A DNA stretch of 64,000 bases from Thalassospira sp. (GTDB taxonomy: Bacteria > Pseudomonadota > Alphaproteobacteria > Rhodospirillales > Thalassospiraceae). Every line of letters starts with the position of its first letter. The stretch's first letter is position 1. The stretch lies in contig NZ_PAQR01000010.1 of assembly GCF_002709775.1 (NCBI RefSeq), positions 73,112 to 137,111 of the forward strand, read 5' to 3'. This document shows positions 9,334 through 17,847 of the stretch, piece after piece. The position numbers were made by a program, and so were the translations under genes. The notes under the pieces are model-generated. The model did no database searches, had not been told where the DNA came from, and was given only the letters and a program-made list of their open reading frames with translations.

Positions 9334-10461
9334 TTACATCTCGGAAAGCGAAACTCGTACGCCGCTTGTCGCAGATTTGGCAATTGCGTGGATGACTTTT
9401 TCGAATTCGTAGGCGTGTTCGAAATCGGGGTATGGCGTGCTGTTATCACCGATTGCGCGAAGGAGTGCGTTGGCTTCGATGACTTTGAGGTCGTTAAAGC
9501 CAAGTTGGTGTCCCGGTGCCGGGCAGAATTCGCCGTAGGGCGGGTGGGCTGGGCCGGTCAGGATTGTGGTGAAGCCTTGCTGTGCTTTGTCGCCTGAATT
9601 GCGGAAGAGCTGCAGTTCGTTCATGCGTTCCTGATCAAAGCAGATCATCCCCTTGGTGCCGTGAACTTCCCATGCCAGCCGGTTTTTACGCCCCCAGGCC
9701 GACCGTGATGTCGAAAGGCTGCCTTGTGCGCCATTGGCGAACCGGACCAGGGCCGATGCCGTATCCTCGTTTTCAACCTTCGCCCGCCCGGTGCCATCCG
9801 AGAGCGGGCGCGTGGCGTGCACGGTTTGCATGTCGGCAATCAGGCTTTCGATCGGGCCGGCGATGCCATATGCCATGGAAACAAGGTGGCAGCCCATATC
9901 CCCCAGCGCCCCAAGCCCAGCATCGGCAAGTTTCGCCCGCCAAGTCCAGGGAAGGTCCGGATCGGCCTGGTAATCCTCATCGACCCAGCCGCGGAAATGG
10001 ACGATGTCACCAATCTCGCCTGCTTGGACAAGCCGGCAGGCATGGGTGAAGGCCGGGTTTTTGATGTAGTTATAGCCGACCATGGTTTTTACGCCCGCCT
10101 TACGGGCGGCATCGCGCATTTCGCGGGCCTGATCGAGCGTAAGTGCCAGCGGTTTTTCGCAATAGACATGCTTGCCAGCCTTGATCGCGGCAATTGCCAT
10201 GTCGAAATGAAGGGCATTGGGTGTGGTGATCGAAACGATATCGACATCCGGATCCGAGATCAGCGAGGTCCAGTCAGACGTGCTTTTGGCAAAGCCAAAC
10301 TGATCGGCCATCTGTTTGGCCTTTTCTGCCGGCGTATCGCATAAAACCGCAAGGTGAGACTCCGGAACATCGCCCATAATTGCCCGTGCCGCGCCAAATG
10401 CCAGTGCATGTGCCTTGCCCATGAACCCCGTGCCAATAAGGCCAACACCCAGAGATTTCAT
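9334..10461 (-). CDS. Gfo/Idh/MocA family oxidoreductase, probably acting on inositol or a related sugar
   Basis: A cytoplasmic NAD(P)-dependent dehydrogenase of 375 residues. The Rossmann motif GLIGTGFMGKAHA is at residues 7-19, the catalytic lysine is in the CEKPLAL motif near residue 98, and the DxxxH pair is in GDMGCHL. It is divergent from the RpiR-type regulator gene, and the shared intergenic region holds a palindromic operator, so it probably belongs to the inositol regulon. A second family member (11614-12618) fits the classical IolG better. This one may oxidise another stereoisomer (scyllo- or D-chiro-inositol) or a keto intermediate. The substrate is inference. Confidence 0.85.
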   Translation of the reverse strand: MKSLGVGLIGTGFMGKAHALAFGAARAIMGDVPESHLAVLCDTPAEKAKQMADQFGFAKSTSDWTSLISDPDVDIVSITTPNALHFDMAIAAIKAGKHVYCEKPLALTLDQAREMRDAARKAGVKTMVGYNYIKNPAFTHACRLVQAGEIGDIVHFRGWVDEDYQADPDLPWTWRAKLADAGLGALGDMGCHLVSMAYGIAGPIESLIADMQTVHATRPLSDGTGRAKVENEDTASALVRFANGAQGSLSTSRSAWGRKNRLAWEVHGTKGMICFDQERMNELQLFRNSGDKAQQGFTTILTGPAHPPYGEFCPAPGHQLGFNDLKVIEANALLRAIGDNSTPYPDFEHAYEFEKVIHAIAKSATSGVRVSLSEM

Positions 10462-10485
10462 TTGTTGGAACTCCTCACCTAGTCA

Positions 10486-10507
10486 AAATAGAATTTTTGT
10501 TCTATTT
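10486..10507. promoter_or_regulatory. Perfect palindromic operator 1 of the inositol regulon
   Basis: AAATAGAA (10486-10493), six bases TTTTTG, TTCTATTT (10500-10507): an 8-bp perfect inverted repeat with 6-nt spacer. It lies between the divergent oxidoreductase and RpiR-type regulator genes. Its reverse complement recurs almost exactly at 12894-12913. RpiR-type IolR of Sinorhizobium is reported to bind GGAA-N6-TTCC, the same geometry. Confidence 0.8.
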
Positions 10508-10568
10508 AATGGATGATCATGGAACGAACATTGCGTCAAGCAGAATCAAAAAAGGAAGAACAAACGCC

Positions 10569-11399
10569 ATGAGTGATCAGACCGCACCTGTTTCGCTTGA
10601 GGAATTCAATCATCGCTTGGCCGAGATATCGGAAACCATGCCCAAAAGGCTCCGCCAATGTGCGGAGTATGTTGCGCAGAATACCGATCGTATCGCCGTT
10701 TCAACCGTCGCAGAGTTGTCCGCGGGTGCTGGCGTTCAGCCATCAGCTTTTATGCGATTCTGTCAGTTGATGGGGTTCACCGGGTTTTCGGAAATGCAGA
10801 AGATGTTCCGCGAGACCTATGCGCAGAAATGGCCGGATTACACCACCCGGCTGGAGAATTTGCGGGCAACCGGGGATGATAGTCCCAGCGCCTTGCTGGC
10901 CGAGTTTGTTGAAGCCGGACGGTTGTCGCTGGAAAATCTGGCATCGACGGTTGACCTCGAAACACTGGAAAAGGCGGTGGATGTCCTGGCATCTGCCCCG
11001 ATGATCCATGTAGTGGGATTCAGGCGCGCTTTCCCGGTCGCGAGTTACCTGTCTTATGCGTTCGAGAAGATGAACATTGCCGCGGTTCTGCATGACGGTG
11101 TGGGGAACCTCAATCCTCGACACGCGATCCGCGAGGGCGATGTGGTGATCGCCATCACCTTTGCGCCCTATTCACAGGAAACGATCGATCTTGCCGCCTA
11201 TGCGCATGACCTTGGAAACAAGGTCGTAGCGATCAGTGATGCGCCGAGCGGACCGATGCGCAAGACGGAGGCCTTGATGTTGTCAGTGTCCGAAGTCGAT
11301 GTCGGCGCGTTTCGCGCGCTGTCTGCGACGATCTCGTTGGCGATTGCCTTGGCGGTGTCGGTCGGTGCCAAGCGCGACAAGCTGAGCGATGGAAAATAA
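10569..11399 (+). CDS. iolR: MurR/RpiR-family transcriptional regulator of inositol catabolism (IolR-like)
   Basis: 276 residues with an N-terminal RpiR helix-turn-helix (about 10-85, including VAELSAGAGVQPSAFMRFCQLMGFTGFSEMQK) and a C-terminal SIS sugar-phosphate-binding domain (about 120-260, IHVVGFRRAFPVASYLSYAF). ATG 10569 is preferred because AAGGAAG lies 10-15 nt upstream; the open frame extends to 10497, which would run into the operator. RpiR-type IolR proteins repress iol genes and are released by a phosphorylated inositol intermediate. The three operators at 10486, 11419 and 12894 flank this gene and its presumed targets, suggesting autoregulation. The name rests on context. Confidence 0.85.
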   Translation: MSDQTAPVSLEEFNHRLAEISETMPKRLRQCAEYVAQNTDRIAVSTVAELSAGAGVQPSAFMRFCQLMGFTGFSEMQKMFRETYAQKWPDYTTRLENLRATGDDSPSALLAEFVEAGRLSLENLASTVDLETLEKAVDVLASAPMIHVVGFRRAFPVASYLSYAFEKMNIAAVLHDGVGNLNPRHAIREGDVVIAITFAPYSQETIDLAAYAHDLGNKVVAISDAPSGPMRKTEALMLSVSEVDVGAFRALSATISLAIALAVSVGAKRDKLSDGK

Positions 11400-11418
11400 G
11401 TATTGAAAAACGATAAAA

Positions 11419-11436
11419 ATGGAATAAAAATTCCAT
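11419..11436. promoter_or_regulatory. Operator 2 of the inositol regulon (GGAA-N6-TTCC type)
   Basis: ATGGAA (11419-11424), TAAAAA, TTCCAT (11431-11436). This matches exactly the GGAA-N6-TTCC arrangement described for RpiR-type IolR in Sinorhizobium. It sits in the 214-nt gap before iolG. A TGGAAC half-site follows at 11451-11456. Confidence 0.78.
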
Positions 11437-11613
11437 AGTGTGTTCGGTTATGGAACATGCATGTCAGTAAAACGGGTGCGAGAGACATCCGCAAGATCAT
11501 CCCGAAATCGCCGTTCCACCGACCGGTCTGCCAGTAAATACCTGCTGGCAGTGGGTGAAGCGGGGTGATTGCCACCAGTCAAGGCGACGACGCCGAAGGG
11601 AAGGAACATCGGA

Positions 11614-12618
11614 ATGCTTAAAATAGGTTTGCTGGGCGCAGGGCGTATCGGCCAGGTTCATGCGATCAATATCGTTGCCCATCCGCAAAGTGAACTGGTT
11701 GCGGTTTCAGACAAGTTTGATGAACCTGCCCAAAAGCTTGCGCAGATGTATGGCTCCACCGTTCGCACAAATAAGGAAATCATTGCGGATCCGGCAATTG
11801 ACGCCGTTCTGATCGCAACCTCGACCGATACCCATGCGGACCTGCTTGAAGCAGCAACGGCTGCGGGCAAGGCGGTACTGTGTGAGAAGCCGGTGGATCT
11901 TGATCTCAAGCGTGCGCAGGATTGCCTCACGCGCTGCGAACCGCATGGCCGGCCGATCATGGTGGGCTTTAACCGCCGCTTTGATCCGAACTTCGCCAGT
12001 CTGAAGGCATCTTTTGATAAGGGCGAAATCGGCAAGGGTGAGTTGCTTTCAATCACGTCCTTTGATCCGGCACCGCCGCCGGTGAGTTATGTGAAGGTAT
12101 CGGGCGGTATCTTCCGCGATATGGCCATCCATGATTTCGATATGGCTTGCTGGATGTATGGCGCCTTGCCCGACAAGGTGACGGCTATCGGGTCAAGCAT
12201 TGTCGATCCGGAAATTGGCAAGGCGGGTGATTTTGATACGGCTGTAACGACGCTTGAATTCTCTGGCGGGCGGATGGCTGTCATCAAAAACAGCCGTCGC
12301 GCGGCATATGGTTACGATCAGCGCATCGAGTTTCTCGGTTCCGAAGGTTTGCTTGCGGCGCATAACGTTCTGGAAAACACGATTGAGAAAATTACCGCCA
12401 ACGGTGCGACCAAGGCAAAGCCTGAGCATTTCTTCCTTGAGCGTTATGCTAAGGCCTACCAGATCGAATGGAACAGCTTCATTGAGGGTGTGAAAGGGGC
12501 GACACCGCTTCCGGTCACTCTGAAGGACGGGGTCAACGCCCTGGTGGCCGCAGAGGCAGCCGCACTTTCAGCGCGCGAAGGTCGCACAGTTGATGTTGCG
12601 GCAGAAATTCTCGCCTGA
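11614..12618 (+). CDS. iolG: Inositol 2-dehydrogenase
   Basis: 334 residues of the Gfo/Idh/MocA family. It should oxidise myo-inositol to 2-keto-myo-inositol (scyllo-inosose) with NAD+, the first step of the pathway completed by iolE, iolD, iolB and iolC downstream. Visible motifs: GLLGAGRIGQVHA (Rossmann), CEKPVDLD with the catalytic lysine, MVGFNRRFDPNF, and RDMAIHDFDMA carrying the DxxxH catalytic pair. ATG 11614 has AAGGAA 8-13 nt upstream; the frame is open to 11569 but without a ribosome site. A terminator follows at 12649-12682, so the transporter operon has its own promoter. Confidence 0.9.
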   Translation: MLKIGLLGAGRIGQVHAINIVAHPQSELVAVSDKFDEPAQKLAQMYGSTVRTNKEIIADPAIDAVLIATSTDTHADLLEAATAAGKAVLCEKPVDLDLKRAQDCLTRCEPHGRPIMVGFNRRFDPNFASLKASFDKGEIGKGELLSITSFDPAPPPVSYVKVSGGIFRDMAIHDFDMACWMYGALPDKVTAIGSSIVDPEIGKAGDFDTAVTTLEFSGGRMAVIKNSRRAAYGYDQRIEFLGSEGLLAAHNVLENTIEKITANGATKAKPEHFFLERYAKAYQIEWNSFIEGVKGATPLPVTLKDGVNALVAAEAAALSAREGRTVDVAAEILA

Positions 12619-12648
12619 TCATAGCCTATCCTGATTAGCAAGTTCGAT

Positions 12649-12682
12649 AAACCGGCACAGCCCGTAAGCAGTGCCGGTTTTT
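12649..12682 (+). terminator. Terminator after iolG
   Basis: AAACCGGCAC (12649-12658) pairs with GTGCCGGTTT (12671-12680) around a 12-nt loop, continuing into T residues. Confidence 0.88.
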
Positions 12683-13044
12683 CTTTGATGCCAGAAGAAG
12701 TGGCTGCGAGTCGTTTGCAAAACCGAAAAACAATACCCGTGATCGTCTTCAAGAAGGGATGGCAACGTACCGTACCATATTTTGTCGTTGGGTCGGGTAA
12801 GGGGCAGTTTCAGGTGGTTTTGCGAACTTTTTCCTTGCCAGATCGGATGGCGTTTCGCAGCGCAATAGAAAAAAAATGTTGATTTAGTAAAAAAATAGAA
12901 CAAAAATTCTATTCAACGGTTTCAGGGGCTCAGCTCACCAACGCCGATACAAGCAGTAAGGCCGCGTAAAGACGACTGGCTGCAGGAAGAACACATAAGC
13001 TCAATGGGAAAATCCCAACATTTAGCCGACTAGGGAGGCAACAG
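12683..13044 (+). other. Upstream region of the inositol transport/catabolism operon
   Basis: About 360 nt without a convincing gene. It is AT-rich around 12865-12915, where the third palindromic operator lies (separate entry). A possible -35 TTGATT is at 12879-12884, but no good -10 at 16-18 nt was found. The leader after the operator is about 130 nt. A short open frame (12685-12882) runs through the region but has no recognisable product. Confidence 0.5.
12894..12913. promoter_or_regulatory. Operator 3 of the inositol regulon
   Basis: AATAGAA (12894-12900), CAAAAA, TTCTATT (12907-12913). It is the reverse complement of operator 1, identical over these 20 positions including the spacer. It lies about 130 nt before the ABC-transporter/iolCDEB operon. 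Confidence 0.82.
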
Positions 13045-13986
13045 ATGAAAAAGGCGCTTACTGCCATTGCGGCAGCAGCATTTGCATTTGCCGGTTTGTC
13101 CGCAACTGCATCCGCAGAAAATGAAAAATTTGTTCTGATCAGCCATGCTCCGGACTCAGATAGCTGGTGGAACGTGATCAAGAACGCAATCCAGGTCGCA
13201 GGCGGCCAGATGGGTGCGGAAGTCGAATACCGTAACCCGCCGACCGGTGACCTTGCCGACATGGCGCGTATTGTCGAACAGGCTGCTGCGACCAATCCTG
13301 ACGGCATCATCGTGACCATCGCAGACTTCAACGTTCTTAAAGGCCCGATCACCGATGCGGTTGACAAGGGCATTCCGGTCATCACCATCAACTCCGGCAC
13401 GCAGGAGCAGTCCGAAGAACTCGGCGCGCTGATGCATGTTGGTCAGCCGGAATATGATGCCGGTTTTGGTGCCGGTAAACGTGCCGCAGCAGCCGGTGCA
13501 AAAAGCTTTGTCTGTGTGAACCACTACATCACCAATCCGGCGTCTGTTGAGCGTTGCCGTGGTTTCGCCGACGCGCTTGGTGTCGAGCTTGGTAGCCAGA
13601 TGATCGATAGCGGTCAGGACCCGTCGGAAGTCAAAAACAAGGTCAGCGCGTACCTGAATGCCAATCAGGATGTTGATGCTGTCCTGACGCTGGGTCCGAA
13701 CTCTGCCCATCCGACCCTTGCAGCCCTTCGTGACGCGGGTCTTGCTGGCGAGATCATGTTTGGCACGTTCGATCTGTCTTCCGAGATCGCAGAAGCTATC
13801 AAAGCTGGCGAAATCAACTTTGCCATTGATCAGCAGCCGTATCTTCAGGGCTACCTTCCGGTCGTTATCCTGACCAACTATGCCCGTTATAGCGTCCTGC
13901 CGTCTGGTCATATCAACTCGGGTCCCGGGTTCATTACCAAGGACAACATCGCGCAGGTCGAAAAATACGCCGGCGAATATCGTTAA
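13045..13986 (+). CDS. Sugar/inositol ABC transporter periplasmic binding protein
   Basis: 313 residues with a signal peptide (about 1-24, ending ATASA) and a type-I periplasmic-binding fold of the RbsB kind: FVLISHAPDSDSWWNVIKNA at the start, then DGIIVTIADFN, GIPVITINSGT and the late NFAIDQQPYLQGY, where ligand-contacting D/Q residues usually lie. AGGGAGG lies 8-14 nt before ATG 13045. It heads an operon of binding protein, permease, ATPase and iolCDEB. Given that context its ligand is most likely myo-inositol or another inositol, which is inference. Expression is probably controlled from operator 3. Confidence 0.92.
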   Translation: MKKALTAIAAAAFAFAGLSATASAENEKFVLISHAPDSDSWWNVIKNAIQVAGGQMGAEVEYRNPPTGDLADMARIVEQAAATNPDGIIVTIADFNVLKGPITDAVDKGIPVITINSGTQEQSEELGALMHVGQPEYDAGFGAGKRAAAAGAKSFVCVNHYITNPASVERCRGFADALGVELGSQMIDSGQDPSEVKNKVSAYLNANQDVDAVLTLGPNSAHPTLAALRDAGLAGEIMFGTFDLSSEIAEAIKAGEINFAIDQQPYLQGYLPVVILTNYARYSVLPSGHINSGPGFITKDNIAQVEKYAGEYR

Positions 13987-14057
13987 GACTTCCTCCCTCC
14001 AAGGGCGTGCCTTTGGCCGCCCTTGGCACCCACCCGTTTAGTTAAAAGAGTAATGCC

Positions 14058-15155
14058 ATGTCGGACGAGCGGCTCAAGCAAGTCTCAGCCATTCGCCGTG
14101 CCATGATCAGGCCCGAACTCGGTGCGATCTGCGGTACGATCCTGGTCTTTGTTTTCTTCTTCATGATTGCCGGTGATAGCGGGATGTTTTCCCCGGAAGG
14201 CATCCAGAACTGGGGTGTCGTTTCGGCCCAGTTTGCGATTATCGCCGTTGGTGCCTGCCTGTTGATGATTGCGGGCGAATTCGATCTTTCGGTTGGCTCA
14301 ATGATCGGCTTTGCCGGGGTGGTGATTGCCATCCTGTCTGTTCAGTGGGGCCTGCCGGTTTGGCTTTCGATCATTGCAGCCTTTATCGTCTGCACGGCAC
14401 TGGGTGCCTTGAACGGTTTTCTGGTGATCAAAACCGGTCTGCCGAGCTTCATCGTGACGCTGGCGTTTTTATATATTCTTCGTGGCCTGACCATCTGGCT
14501 TTCCATCCTGACCACACGACAGACCATTATCGGTGGCGTGAAGGAAGCCGCCGAGGGCGATCCGCTTGCCTGGTTGTTTGGCGGCGTGATCTTCAAGGGC
14601 TTCTTCCAGTGGCTTGGCGATATTGGTGTCATTGATACCTTTACCCGTGGTTCGCGCATGGGTCAGCCGGTTGTCGAAGGCCTGCCGATGCTGGTCATCT
14701 GGGCACTTGCACTTATTATTTTCGGTCATTGGCTTTTGACCAAAACGCGTTTCGGGAACTGGATTTTTGCCGCCGGTGGTGATGCACAAGCCGCCCGTTA
14801 TGTCGGCGTTCCGGTCAATCGGGTTAAAATCCTGATGTTCATGTTTACCGCATTTTGCGCCACCGTATTTGCGACCTGTCAGGTCATGGAGTTCGGGTCG
14901 GCTGCGGCAGACCGTGGTTTGCTCAAGGAATTTGAAGCCATCATTTGTGTGGTGATTGGTGGCGCGCTTCTGACGGGCGGTTATGGTTCGGTCATTGGGG
15001 CGGCGTTGGGCGCGCTGATCTTTGGTGTTGTTCAGCAAGGCTTGTTCTTTGCCGGTGCGGAAAGCTCGTTATTCCGTGTGTTCCTTGGCGGCATTCTGAT
15101 CTTTGCTGTCATCATGAATACCTATATCCGCCGCATGATTACGGGAGAACGGTGA
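14058..15155 (+). CDS. Sugar/inositol ABC transporter permease
   Basis: 365 residues, strongly hydrophobic, of the RbsC/CUT2 permease family: [39 protein letters not shown] and the late [20 protein letters not shown] are typical blocks. About 10 membrane segments are expected. Its stop overlaps the ATPase start by one base (TGATG), indicating coupled translation. It follows the binding protein by 71 nt. It would form the homodimeric channel of the inositol importer. Confidence 0.92.
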   Translation: MSDERLKQVSAIRRAMIRPELGAICGTILVFVFFFMIAGDSGMFSPEGIQNWGVVSAQFAIIAVGACLLMIAGEFDLSVGSMIGFAGVVIAILSVQWGLPVWLSIIAAFIVCTALGALNGFLVIKTGLPSFIVTLAFLYILRGLTIWLSILTTRQTIIGGVKEAAEGDPLAWLFGGVIFKGFFQWLGDIGVIDTFTRGSRMGQPVVEGLPMLVIWALALIIFGHWLLTKTRFGNWIFAAGGDAQAARYVGVPVNRVKILMFMFTAFCATVFATCQVMEFGSAAADRGLLKEFEAIICVVIGGALLTGGYGSVIGAALGALIFGVVQQGLFFAGAESSLFRVFLGGILIFAVIMNTYIRRMITGER

Positions 15156-15934
15156 TGAGCACCCCTTTGATTGAAATGGACAATATCGAAAAGCATTTCG
15201 GTCCGGTGATCGCGCTGGGCGGTGTTTCCTTCAACGTTATGGAAGGCGAATGTCACTGTCTTCTCGGGGATAACGGTGCTGGCAAGTCGACCTTCATCAA
15301 GACGATGTCCGGGGTTCACAAGCCGACCAAGGGTGTCATGCGGGTCAGCGGTCAGGAGACGATGTTTGACAGTCCGCGTGATGCGATGGAAGCCGGAATT
15401 GCGACCGTATACCAGGACTTGGCGATGATCCCGCTGATGTCAGTGACCCGGAACTTCTGGATGGGACGTGAGCCGCGCAAAAGCTTGGGCCCGTTCAAGT
15501 GGATCGATTTCAAACATGCCAATAAAGTCACCATGGATGAAATGTCATCGATGGGGATTAATCTGCGCGAACCGGAACAGGCGGTAGGTACGCTTTCAGG
15601 CGGCGAGCGCCAAACAGTGGCGATCGCACGTGCGGTCTATTTCGGTGCAAAGGTATTGATCCTTGATGAGCCGACATCGGCCCTTGGTGTGCGCCAGACG
15701 TCAAATGTTCTGGCAACCATTGATCGGGTGCGCAAGGCAGGCATTGGCGTGATCTTCATTACCCATAACGTACGCCATGCCATGGCGGTGGGCGACAGGT
15801 TTACGGTTTTGAACCGTGGTCAAACCCATGGCACGGCGAAACGTGGCGAAATCAAACCGGAAGAGCTGCAAGACCTTATGGCGGGTGGTCAGGAACTGGC
15901 CGAGCTTGAAGGGTCGCTCGGAGGGACGATTTGA
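15155..15934 (+). CDS. ABC transporter ATP-binding protein, single nucleotide-binding domain
   Basis: 259 residues with Walker [10 protein letters not shown] near residue 38, signature LSGGERQ, Walker [13 protein letters not shown] and the H-loop FITHNVRH. Most CUT2 sugar importers use a ~500-residue ATPase with two tandem domains (RbsA, AraG). This one is a single domain, as in the FrcA fructose system. ATG 15155 shares a base with the permease stop; the long open frame upstream only overlaps the permease. The stop shares a base with the iolC start. It would power the inositol importer. Confidence 0.92.
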   Translation: MSTPLIEMDNIEKHFGPVIALGGVSFNVMEGECHCLLGDNGAGKSTFIKTMSGVHKPTKGVMRVSGQETMFDSPRDAMEAGIATVYQDLAMIPLMSVTRNFWMGREPRKSLGPFKWIDFKHANKVTMDEMSSMGINLREPEQAVGTLSGGERQTVAIARAVYFGAKVLILDEPTSALGVRQTSNVLATIDRVRKAGIGVIFITHNVRHAMAVGDRFTVLNRGQTHGTAKRGEIKPEELQDLMAGGQELAELEGSLGGTI

Positions 15935-17847
15935 TGAAGCAGCTTGATGTCATCACGATCGGACGGTCTTCTGTCGACCTGTATGGCGCCCAGATTGGCG
16001 GGCGTCTGGAAGACATGGCGTCGTTCAATAAATATATCGGCGGGTCGCCCACCAATATGGCCTGCGGAACTGCACGGCTGGGCCTTAAATCTGCGCTTAT
16101 CACCCGTGTCGGGGATGAGCATATGGGCCGCTTCATCCGCGAAAAGCTGGTTGCCGAGGGGGTTGATGTACAAGGGGTGATTACTGACCCCGAACGTCTG
16201 ACAGCCCTTGTCATTCTTGGCGTGCGCGATCAGGAACAATTCCCGCTGATTTTCTATCGCGAGAATTGCGCGGATATGGCGTTGTGCGAGGATGATATCG
16301 ATCCCGATTTCATCGCCAGCGCCCGCTGCGTCACGGTCACGGGAACGCATCTTTCCCATCCCAAAACACGTGCGGCAGTTCTAAAGGCCGTCCGGCTTGC
16401 GCGCGAAGCCGGGGCCAAAACGGCACTCGATATTGATTATCGGCCGAACCTTTGGGGACTGTCGGGGCATGGGGATGGTGAGAACCGCTTTATTGCCTCG
16501 GACGCGGTCACCAAAGAATTGCAGGCGACCCTGCATCTGTTTGATCTGATCGTCGGGACCGAGGAAGAATTCCATATTGCGGGTGGCGTGACCGATACGC
16601 TTGAAGCACTTGAAAATGTTCGGGTGATTTCAAACGCGACGCTGGTTTGCAAGCGCGGGCCGATGGGGGCTGTGGCGTTTTCGGACAAGATTGGCAAAAG
16701 CCTTGATGACGGTGTTTCCGGCCCGGGGTTTGCCGTCGACGTGTTTAATGTTCTGGGGGCAGGCGACGGCTTTATGTCCGGCCTTTTGAAGGGCTGGCTG
16801 AGTGATGAAGACTGGCAAACATCGCTGAAATACGCCAATGCCTGTGGGGCATTTGCGGTGTCACGTCATGGCTGTACGCCTGCTTATCCGAGTTGGGATG
16901 AACTGCAGTTCTTCTTTGATCGCGGTATCAAAACCCCCGAACTACGCTATGATGCCGAGCTGGAGCAAATCCACTGGTCGACCAACCGGACGGGCAATTG
17001 GCCGGATATGCGGGTTTTTGCTTTTGATCACCGGATGCAGCTTGAAGACCTTGCCGATGAGGTGGGTGTTTCAAAAGATCGCATCGGACCGTTCAAGGAG
17101 CTGTGTCTGAATGCGGTTCGCACGGTTTCGGGCGGCAAGGAAGGCTATGGCATTCTTTGTGACCGGCGGCTGGGGCGTGACGCGCTTTATGCGGCGGCGG
17201 GAACCGGGCTTTGGATCGGACGACCGGTTGAGTTGCCGGGCTCGCGCCCGCTGGAACTCGAAATCGGGCCTGATCTTGGCACGGACCTTAGTGAATGGCC
17301 GGTCGAGCATGTGGTCAAGGTTCTGTGTTTCTATCATCCCGATGATGACGACGGGACAAAGGCCGATCAGGAAGCAACCATTCTGCGCCTTGCCGCTGCG
17401 GCCCGTGGAAACGGCTTGGAATTCCTGCTTGAAGTTATTCCGTCGAAAGTCGGCGACTGTGATGATGCAACGACAGCCAAGGTGATCGAGCGTTTCTATG
17501 AAATCGGTGTTTATCCCGACTGGTGGAAGCTTGAGCCGATGAAATCGGATGCGGCATGGCGCAACGCCTGTGACGCCATCGCAAAAAATGATGCGTATTG
17601 CCGTGGGATCGTGGTGCTTGGTCTGGATGCACCAGAGGCAGAGCTGGTCGAGAGCTTCGAAGTCGCAGCCCGCTTTAACATGGTCAAAGGCTTTGCCGTT
17701 GGACGCACCATCTTTATCGATGTTGCACGCGACTGGATGCAAGGTACGATCACCGATGATCAGGCTGTTGCATCAATGGCCCAAAAATATCGCGTCCTGT
17801 GTGATACTTGGGACGCGGCACGCAAGAAATCGGGAGGAACGGCATGA
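15934..17847 (+). CDS. iolC: 5-dehydro-2-deoxygluconokinase fused to a DUF2090 domain
   Basis: 637 residues, two parts. Residues 1-~325 are a PfkB-family kinase with IGGSPTNMACG near the start and the catalytic-base motif LGAGDGFMSGLLKG. It phosphorylates 5-dehydro-2-deoxy-D-gluconate (DKG). Residues ~340-637 are a DUF2090 domain, an aldolase-like barrel often fused to IolC in Proteobacteria. It may supply the later DKG-phosphate aldolase (IolJ) step, since no separate aldolase gene is present here; this is inference. ATG 15934 shares a base with the ATPase stop. The end overlaps iolD by 4 nt. Confidence 0.93.
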   Translation: MKQLDVITIGRSSVDLYGAQIGGRLEDMASFNKYIGGSPTNMACGTARLGLKSALITRVGDEHMGRFIREKLVAEGVDVQGVITDPERLTALVILGVRDQEQFPLIFYRENCADMALCEDDIDPDFIASARCVTVTGTHLSHPKTRAAVLKAVRLAREAGAKTALDIDYRPNLWGLSGHGDGENRFIASDAVTKELQATLHLFDLIVGTEEEFHIAGGVTDTLEALENVRVISNATLVCKRGPMGAVAFSDKIGKSLDDGVSGPGFAVDVFNVLGAGDGFMSGLLKGWLSDEDWQTSLKYANACGAFAVSRHGCTPAYPSWDELQFFFDRGIKTPELRYDAELEQIHWSTNRTGNWPDMRVFAFDHRMQLEDLADEVGVSKDRIGPFKELCLNAVRTVSGGKEGYGILCDRRLGRDALYAAAGTGLWIGRPVELPGSRPLELEIGPDLGTDLSEWPVEHVVKVLCFYHPDDDDGTKADQEATILRLAAAARGNGLEFLLEVIPSKVGDCDDATTAKVIERFYEIGVYPDWWKLEPMKSDAAWRNACDAIAKNDAYCRGIVVLGLDAPEAELVESFEVAARFNMVKGFAVGRTIFIDVARDWMQGTITDDQAVASMAQKYRVLCDTWDAARKKSGGTA

